The notes beneath the pieces were generated by a model that saw only the letters and a program-made list of their open reading frames with translations, searched no databases and had not been told where the DNA came from. A stretch of DNA of 64,000 nucleotides from QHXM01 sp032160705 (GTDB taxonomy: Bacteria; Acidobacteriota; Blastocatellia; Pyrinomonadales; Pyrinomonadaceae), in NCBI GenBank assembly GCA_032160705.1, contig JAVHVE010000061.1:62001-126000 (forward strand). Direction: 5' to 3'. Within the stretch, counting starts at the first letter, position 1. Each line of letters begins with the position of its first letter. Made by a program: the position numbers and the translations under genes. Of this stretch, positions 59,367 through 64,000 are shown piece by piece.

Positions 59367-60329
59367 ATGCTGTTCTGGTTACTGGATGAACCCGCAACTG
59401 CCGCCGCCGTCGCACAGCATGGCGAGAAAGTGGCGGAACATGGGGAGAAGGTGGTGGAGCATGCCGAAAAGGCCACGCATCATGTTCCCTGGATCGTCGA
59501 GAAGGTCAACGACCTCATCGGCGCTCCCATTCACCAGTGGCAGCTAAAATACACCAAGCCGTACTGGGACAAACTGCTCGGCACGGATGCCAGCACGGTT
59601 CTCGGCGAGTACACGCCGCAAACGGCTGTCCCGTGGTACACAGTGATGTTCATCATCGCCTGTCTGATTAGCATCCTCGTCATCTGGCTGCTGCGGCGCA
59701 AACTTTCGGAAGACGAGCCTTCGGGTGGGCAGCAAACGCTGGAAGTCGGCGTGCTCGCTCTGCGGAATTTAATTGTTGATGTGGTCGGGCCGCACGGCAT
59801 CAAGTATTTCCCGGTTGTGGCGACCTTCGGCGTGTTGATTCTTGTTTCAAATCTGCTGGGCTTCATTCCGGGCATGATGTCGCCGACGGCTTCGACGAGT
59901 GTGACGTTCGCGCTCGGCATCTCGTCATTCCTTTACTACAACTACATCGGCATCAAAGAGAACGGATTGTTCGGCCACCTCAGACACTTCATGGGGCCTG
60001 TGCTGGCGATTGCTCCGTTGCTTTTCATCATCGAGCTAATCAGCAATCTCGTGCGCCCGATGTCGCTCGGCATACGCCTGTTCGGTAACCTCTTCGCGGA
60101 TGAGAAGGTGGCGGAAAACATCGCTGGGCTAGCGCCGCCCTACACCTACTGGGTTGTTCCCGTCCTGCTAATGCCCCTGGGATTGTTCGTCGCATTCATC
60201 CAGACTTTCATTTTCGTTTTTCTTTCGATGGTTTACATCAGCGAGGTCTCGCATCCACCGCATGACGAGCACGCCGCGCACGGGGACGAACACCCGGCTG
60301 ATGAGATTATCGCGCCCGTTTTGACATGA
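59367..60329 (+). CDS. atpB: ATP synthase F0 subunit a
   Basis: 320 residues. The N-terminal ~60 residues hold a degenerate repeat (GEKVAEHGEKVVEHAEKA) absent from most homologues. Core helices follow, including VVATFGVLILVSNLLGFIPG and LISNLVRPMSLGIRLFGNLF, where the Arg of SLGIRLFGN is the essential channel residue. The C-terminal IQTFIFVFLSMVYISEVSHP then a His-rich tail (HPPHDEHAAHGDEHPADE) is unusual. It forms the ion half-channels against the c-ring. A CTGAAAA palindrome follows and then a long gap before atpE. Confidence 0.93.
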   Translation: MLFWLLDEPATAAAVAQHGEKVAEHGEKVVEHAEKATHHVPWIVEKVNDLIGAPIHQWQLKYTKPYWDKLLGTDASTVLGEYTPQTAVPWYTVMFIIACLISILVIWLLRRKLSEDEPSGGQQTLEVGVLALRNLIVDVVGPHGIKYFPVVATFGVLILVSNLLGFIPGMMSPTASTSVTFALGISSFLYYNYIGIKENGLFGHLRHFMGPVLAIAPLLFIIELISNLVRPMSLGIRLFGNLFADEKVAENIAGLAPPYTYWVVPVLLMPLGLFVAFIQTFIFVFLSMVYISEVSHPPHDEHAAHGDEHPADEIIAPVLT

Positions 60330-60330
60330 G

Positions 60331-60415
60331 CAGTTTTCAGTTTCCAGTTTCCAGTTTCCAGTAAAAGCAACTTGTCTTTTCTGAAAACTGGAAACTGGAA
60401 ACTGAAAACTATTTT
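60331..60415. repeat. Word-built palindrome, CTGAAAA family, copy 5
   Basis: Left arm CAGTTTTCAGTTTCCAGTTT, right arm CTGAAAACTGGAAACTGGAA then ACTGAAAACT, followed by ATTTTTATCG. Here the stem plus T-run could also act as an intrinsic terminator after atpB. Confidence 0.9.
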
Positions 60416-60725
60416 TATCGCGTTTTGAGCGGCGTAGGCACACGCGCCCGCGCGCGTTGAAGCGTTCCGTAATAAAACTTTCAGAGCGACGAGGGGAAGC
60501 TGAAGTGAGAGGGAAGAGCAGGGCGGAAAAGGCGCGCGTCATAGCTTTCGACGGTTGAAAGCGCATCGTGCTTGCATCGCTGGAGCGCCGTTGTACGAGG
60601 GGCGGCTGTATACCGGAGGCAGGCGAAATAATAACCGGAAGCGTTCTTACGGTCTGCGACTTCTTTGACTGACATTTCCCTGCGTTCTTTGAAGCATTCA
60701 GATATTCCCTTGAGGAGGAATCGAG
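60416..60725 (+). promoter_or_regulatory. Long gap before atpE, probable leader, no element recognised
   Basis: 310 bases with no credible gene. A GC-rich stretch (CACGCGCCCGCGCGCGTT) and a small hairpin (GCTTTCGACGGTTGAAAGC) are present, but no known riboswitch or RNA motif. The atpE start has a strong ribosome-binding site (GAGGAGGAATCGAG). If atpB and atpE share a transcript, the gap is unusually long for F0 genes. More likely atpE has its own promoter here. Confidence 0.4.
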
Positions 60726-61031
60726 ATGAGAAAATTGAGAATGCTGTATTTCGCTGCCATCGCCATTTTGATGTCGGCTATGCCGGTGTTTGCGCAGAAT
60801 GATAATCCTGATAGCGTGAACAAGTATAAAGCGCTGGCTGCCGGGTTCGGATTTGCGCTGGCAGCGGGCCTGGGCGCGCTCGGCCAGTCACGCATTGCGG
60901 CATCGGCGGTTGAAGGCGCGGCGCGCAATCCCGGTGCAGCCGGTCGTATCCAGATCATGATGATTATCGGTCTGGCGCTGATTGAATCGCTGGTACTCTT
61001 TGCGCTCGTGATCGTGTTCGCTAAACTCTAA
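60726..61031 (+). CDS. atpE: ATP synthase F0 subunit c with cleavable leader
   Basis: 101 residues. Residues 1-23 look like a signal peptide (YFAAIAILMSAMPVFAQ), rare but known for c subunits of some phyla. The mature hairpin follows: KALAAGFGFALAAGLGALGQ with Gln 54, SRIAASAVEGAARNPGAAGR loop, then IQIMMIIGLALIESLVLFAL with the ion-binding Glu 87 and Ser 88. The Gln plus Glu-Ser combination is shared with Na+-binding c subunits (compare Gln32, Glu65 and Ser66 in Ilyobacter), but the following Thr/Tyr of that set are not kept (Leu 89, Phe 92). No atpF, H, A, G, D or C follow; a terminator does. Confidence 0.92.
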   Translation: MRKLRMLYFAAIAILMSAMPVFAQNDNPDSVNKYKALAAGFGFALAAGLGALGQSRIAASAVEGAARNPGAAGRIQIMMIIGLALIESLVLFALVIVFAKL

Positions 61032-61060
61032 GAGAGTCGGCAGAAAAGTATTTAAGAGAT

Positions 61061-61100
61061 GCGGGCGAGGCTGGCAGATACCAGCCTCGCCCGCATTTTT
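61061..61100 (+). terminator. Strong Rho-independent terminator after atpE
   Basis: GCGGGCGAGGCTGG (61061-61074) pairs exactly with CCAGCCTCGCCCGC (61081-61094), 6-base loop, followed by ATTTTT. It separates atpE from the LecA-like gene. Confidence 0.93.
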
Positions 61101-61114
61101 ATGTACGTTTTTCA

Positions 61115-61159
61115 GGATTCCGGCGTATCGCGCCGATACGGTTGTTTTGCCGGAAATCC
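61115..61159. repeat. Nested inverted repeat upstream of the LecA-like gene
   Basis: An inner hairpin CGTATCG/CGATACG (61124-61130 with 61134-61140) lies within an outer imperfect pair GGATTCCGGC / GCCGGAAATCC (61115-61124 with 61149-61159). It is in the leader region, about 160 bases before the ATG. Possible regulatory or protein-binding site; nothing known matches. Confidence 0.45.
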
Positions 61160-61317
61160 TCTGCCTTGATTATTTAATGCAAAAACATTGCGACTCTTCC
61201 TTATCGTCCTATCTGGCATGGCCTTTGCCAAATGCCTTTGTGGTGAAATCTCTCCTTATTCCAAAATCTAAAACTTGTCTTCGGCCAGTATTTACGGCTG
61301 AGGGAGGATCAAATCTT

Positions 61318-62502
61318 ATGAGAAAAATTATTCTCGCTTTACTGATTACGCTGATGGCTGCGGCCTTCGCGGCGGCTGATACGATCTACTTGCGCGATGG
61401 TCGAGCCGTTCGCGGAACTGTGCTGGGCTTCGTCAGCGGACGCTTCGCCGTTCGTCTAACCGCAGCCATAGGCCCGCCGACCACCATGCAGACCGCCGAG
61501 CAGAGCAGGGCAACGCCGCGCATCGCAGGTGAGATCGGCGACATCATCTTCATCCGCTCGCGCGACATTGATCGTGTCGAGATTGAAGGGCGTTCGCTGG
61601 ATGATGCGCGTTACCTGACGCGCGAGGTGCAGGTCGAGCTGGGGCCTAACTGGATTGATAGCGGCATAGACTTGCGGCGCGGCGAGCGTGTTTCCGTCAA
61701 CGCCACCGGCACAATCGTGGCCGGGCGCACGCGCATCACGCCTGGCGGACTGCGCTCCGTTGATCCGAATGCGCCCCTCCCGCGCGCAGCCGAAGGCGTG
61801 CTGATTGGCGCAATCGGTAATGACTCGAACTCGCCCATCATCGAGATCGGAATCAACCGCGAGTTTATAGCTGACCGCGACGGGCGGCTCTACCTGACCG
61901 CCAACCGCAGCAGCTACACGGACGCACGCGGCGCATTCACCGCGCAAATCCGTCGAGAAATCAATCTCAGCCAGCGCGCGGGTAATCGCCGCAATGACAG
62001 CAATCGCAATGACGAGGATGACTCCGATGAATTGTTCGGGGTAAGCGACACAAGCAGTAATCCTGCTCCGGTGCGTCGGCGCGGCAACAGGGATAATCAA
62101 TATCCGAGTGAGACGGGAACAAATACGCCCCGCGAGGTGACTATCTCTGTTCCGGGAAACTCGCGCGGCACGGACACGGGGCTGGACTTGCGCTCCGGCG
62201 ATAATGTCACCATCACTGCGACCGGCAGTGTCACCGCCGGACGCCGTGCCGGGGTTGTTTCGCCGGATGGCGGTCGCGCCACCGGATTCGGCTCGATTGC
62301 CGGAGCTTATCCTGTGCCGGGCATAGGCGTTGGCGCGCTCATTGGCTACATCCGTTTGCCGAACGGCCAGATGACGCAGCCGTTCGCTATCGGCAGCCAG
62401 CGGTCATTTAGCGCGCAGTCTGACGGCAGGTTGTTCCTGCTGATTAACGACGATAACTACGCGGACAACAGCGGCAGCTTTGATGTCAGGATTGTTTACT
62501 AA
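61318..62502 (+). CDS. Exported protein with two LecA (PA-I-like) lectin-type domains
   Basis: 394 residues from the ATG at 61318, with AGGGAGGA nine bases upstream; an upstream start at 61147 adds an unconserved segment. Signal peptide residues 1-21 (IILALLITLMAAAFAA). Then an SHD1-like small beta unit: ADTIYLRDGRAVRGTVLGFV. Two homologous beta-sandwich domains follow, ~100-215 and ~265-394. Each has a DxGxDLRxGxxVxxxATGxxxAG start (SGIDLRRGERVSVNATGTIV; DTGLDLRSGDNVTITATGSV), an LIG step and a closing G-R-L-(Y/F)-L with a final NDDNYADNSGSFDVRI. This matches the galactose-binding LecA family, with a Ca2+-site loop DDNYADNSGSF in domain 2; domain 1 has NRSSYTDARGAF and may be degraded. A linker rich in Asn/Asp/Arg joins them. 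Confidence 0.78.
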   Translation: MRKIILALLITLMAAAFAAADTIYLRDGRAVRGTVLGFVSGRFAVRLTAAIGPPTTMQTAEQSRATPRIAGEIGDIIFIRSRDIDRVEIEGRSLDDARYLTREVQVELGPNWIDSGIDLRRGERVSVNATGTIVAGRTRITPGGLRSVDPNAPLPRAAEGVLIGAIGNDSNSPIIEIGINREFIADRDGRLYLTANRSSYTDARGAFTAQIRREINLSQRAGNRRNDSNRNDEDDSDELFGVSDTSSNPAPVRRRGNRDNQYPSETGTNTPREVTISVPGNSRGTDTGLDLRSGDNVTITATGSVTAGRRAGVVSPDGGRATGFGSIAGAYPVPGIGVGALIGYIRLPNGQMTQPFAIGSQRSFSAQSDGRLFLLINDDNYADNSGSFDVRIVY

Positions 62503-62530
62503 TCCACCATTGTTTTCGCTGACCTGCGAG

Positions 62531-62567
62531 AGAGGAGGCGGCAACAAATTCGCCTCCTCTTTCGTTT
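62531..62567 (+). terminator. Rho-independent terminator after the LecA-like gene
   Basis: AGAGGAGGCG (62531-62540) pairs with CGCCTCCTCT (62551-62560), 10-base loop, followed by TTCGTTT. Moderately strong. Confidence 0.75.
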
Positions 62568-62664
62568 ATCTTTATCGTCAAGACCTGCTCATTGCGCGTA
62601 GCGGAAGCTGTATGATACGCTCCAATTAATTCTTATCCAGCAAGCGGCGGCGAGGCGAAACGAT

Positions 62665-64000
62665 TTGAAGAAGAAGTGTCCGAGGTGTGGCAAGGAGTAT
62701 GAGAACGCGAACACTCTGTGTCCGTCCGACGGCACGGTTTTAGAGAAGCTCGAAGACCCGCTCGTCGGTCAGACGCTGGCTGAAAAGTACCGCATTGAAG
62801 AACTCATCAACGAAGGCGGCATGGGTGCGGTCTATCGCGGCACGCACATCCTGATGGACAAGACTGTCGCCATCAAAGTGCTGCATCCTGCGCTGGCCGC
62901 CGACGACAAAATCGTCGCTCGCTTCTCCCGTGAAGCCAGAGCCGCATCACGCATCTCGCATCCGCATGCTCTCAACGTCACAGACTTCGGTGAATCTGGA
63001 AACGGCATCGTTTTCCTTGTGATGGAGTACCTCAAAGGCCAGACGCTCAAAGAAGTGATTCACAGCGAAGGGCCGATGCCGCTGCCGCGCGTCACAGAGA
63101 TAGTTCGACAGATTTGCGGCGCGCTCGAAGCCGCGCATGCCGAAGGCGTCGTCCATCGTGATCTCAAGAGCGATAACATCATGCTCCTGGATATTGGCGG
63201 CGGCGATTGGGCGAAGGTGCTGGATTTCGGAATTGCCAAGATTATCGAAAAGGTTGAGCAAGACCCTGCCTTGACTGCGCCTAATTTGATTATCGGCACG
63301 CCGCAATACATGTCGCCCGAACAATGCTCGCAGGCTGCGGAGATTGATTCGCGCTCGGACATCTACTCGTTCGGCGTCATCCTTTATGAAATGCTCGTCG
63401 GACACGTGCCGTTTACGGGCGAATCGCCGACGGCGATCATGATGAAGCATTTGCAGGAGCCGCCGCCATCTGTCCTTGAGGAGCGCAAAGATTTGCCTGC
63501 GGCGGTTGGCCGTGTCGTCGCACGCGCGATGGCGAAGCGTCCAGAAGATCGCTTTCAAACCGTCAGTGAGTTGTCGGACGAGTTGACTGCGGCTGCGGAA
63601 GAGCCGGTCGTCGCCGCTGCATTGAACTCCAACCCTGAGTCGGCTGACCGGAAGACCAATCGCATCGTCGTTCCCACAGGGTCAAATGAAGCGCCGCGCG
63701 ATACCACCAGCGAAGATCACGACGAAGCAACGGTTGTCAGGGCTCGGCCTGAGCCGCTGGCCGCAGCGGAACCTGAAATATTCAGCGACGTAATTGAAGA
63801 GCCTCAGGCGAGCTTCAATCCCTGGCGCGTGATAATTCCGGCGATGGCCGGACTGCTCGTCATCTTTGCCGTCGTCTTTGCGCTGACACGCAACTCTTCC
63901 TCTAACCCTGCGGCCAATGATAACTCTCAGCCTTTGACAGTTGACCCGGGCAGCCAGCCCGTGCAGCCCTCACAGACTCCGACAGGAGCAGGCGAACAGG
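62665..64000 (+). CDS. Zinc-ribbon Ser/Thr protein kinase (runs off the window)
   Basis: At least 445 residues; the frame is open to the window end. The likely start is the TTG at 62665, since the resulting N-terminus (LKKKCPRCGKEYENANTLCP) is the zinc ribbon CxxC...C that opens many acidobacterial kinases. The kinase domain starts near residue 45: INEGGMGAVYRGTHI (P-loop), VAIKVLHP (Lys), VHRDLKSDNIMLLD (His164-Arg165-Asp166 catalytic loop), VLDFGIAKIIE (DFG). SRSDIYSFGVILYEMLVG is present. A transmembrane helix (PAMAGLLVIFAVVFALT) follows near residue 390, then a Ser/Pro/Gln-rich linker. A PknB/Hanks-type receptor kinase; the exported sensor part lies beyond the edge. Confidence 0.9.
   Translation, partial: MKKKCPRCGKEYENANTLCPSDGTVLEKLEDPLVGQTLAEKYRIEELINEGGMGAVYRGTHILMDKTVAIKVLHPALAADDKIVARFSREARAASRISHPHALNVTDFGESGNGIVFLVMEYLKGQTLKEVIHSEGPMPLPRVTEIVRQICGALEAAHAEGVVHRDLKSDNIMLLDIGGGDWAKVLDFGIAKIIEKVEQDPALTAPNLIIGTPQYMSPEQCSQAAEIDSRSDIYSFGVILYEMLVGHVPFTGESPTAIMMKHLQEPPPSVLEERKDLPAAVGRVVARAMAKRPEDRFQTVSELSDELTAAAEEPVVAAALNSNPESADRKTNRIVVPTGSNEAPRDTTSEDHDEATVVRARPEPLAAAEPEIFSDVIEEPQASFNPWRVIIPAMAGLLVIFAVVFALTRNSSSNPAANDNSQPLTVDPGSQPVQPSQTPTGAGEQ

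Overview
The window looks like a chromosomal segment of an Acidobacteriota-type bacterium, perhaps class Blastocatellia. This is inferred, not measured. The grounds are moderately high GC, a zinc-ribbon Ser/Thr kinase, an RsgI/FecR-type sigma/anti-sigma pair, many exported proteins of unknown role, and core genes scattered in small co-directional runs. There is no phage, plasmid, insertion sequence or CRISPR array. Most genes are on the + strand.

Layout. 0-3 kb: tail of a coiled-coil protein, an exported glucan-water-dikinase-like protein and a dienoyl-CoA-reductase-like SDR. 3-14.3 kb: all seven tryptophan genes (trpE, G, D, C, F, B, A) interleaved with a cyclophilin, an MltF-like lytic transglycosylase and a diguanylate cyclase. 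14.5-17 kb: recA and an MTA/SAH-deaminase-like amidohydrolase. 17.1-17.3 kb: a candidate structured RNA behind a near-consensus minus-strand promoter. 17.5-26.9 kb: accessory genes (TPR protein, zinc alcohol dehydrogenase plus tail-anchored protein, tRNA-Phe, cREC protein, bi-domain oxidoreductase, DnaC-like ATPase, NrtA-like lipoprotein/anchored binding protein, MazF-type toxin pair). 27-31.3 kb: carB, a CoA-binding protein and mog. 31.4-32.7 kb: nuoA-nuoB, ended by a terminator. 32.8-38.2 kb: ECF sigma factor, anti-sigma factor, exported proteins, haem-binding protein and a phosphatase. 38.2-41 kb (minus): prfA, a DUF1385 protein and rpmE. 41.3-55 kb: nuoC, D, H, I, J, K, L, M, N with three unrelated passenger genes; nuoE, F and G are absent here. 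55-58.6 kb: a Cys/Arg-rich exported peptide and a GT2-radical SAM-esterase run. 58.6-61 kb: membrane-sector ATP synthase genes only. 61.3-64 kb: an exported protein with two LecA-like domains and the start of a Ser/Thr kinase.

The most unusual feature is a system of roughly 80-130 bp palindromes between co-directional genes. Each arm is a tandem run of one short word, about 7-8 bp long. At least four word families occur (GTGACAG, ACAGAAG, CTGAAAA, AAAAGGC), with 19 copies in 58 kb, plus about seven one-off or two-copy palindromes. Copies of two of the families also share a loop core. Several copies run into the upstream gene and give it a stereotyped C-terminal tail and stop codon, while the other end lies within a few bases of the next start codon. 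A second, layered palindrome (about 210 bp, two copies) is built from CCGGCCTTT-type and GTCGCTGACGCGAC-type stems; one copy is nested inside another perfect 25-bp inverted repeat.

Together the genes cover tryptophan synthesis, a complex I lacking its NADH-input module in this window, the proton/ion channel part of ATP synthase, pyrimidine/arginine precursor synthesis (CarB), translation termination (PrfA) and DNA repair (RecA). The gene order suggests that operons have been opened and refilled while the intercistronic palindromes spread.
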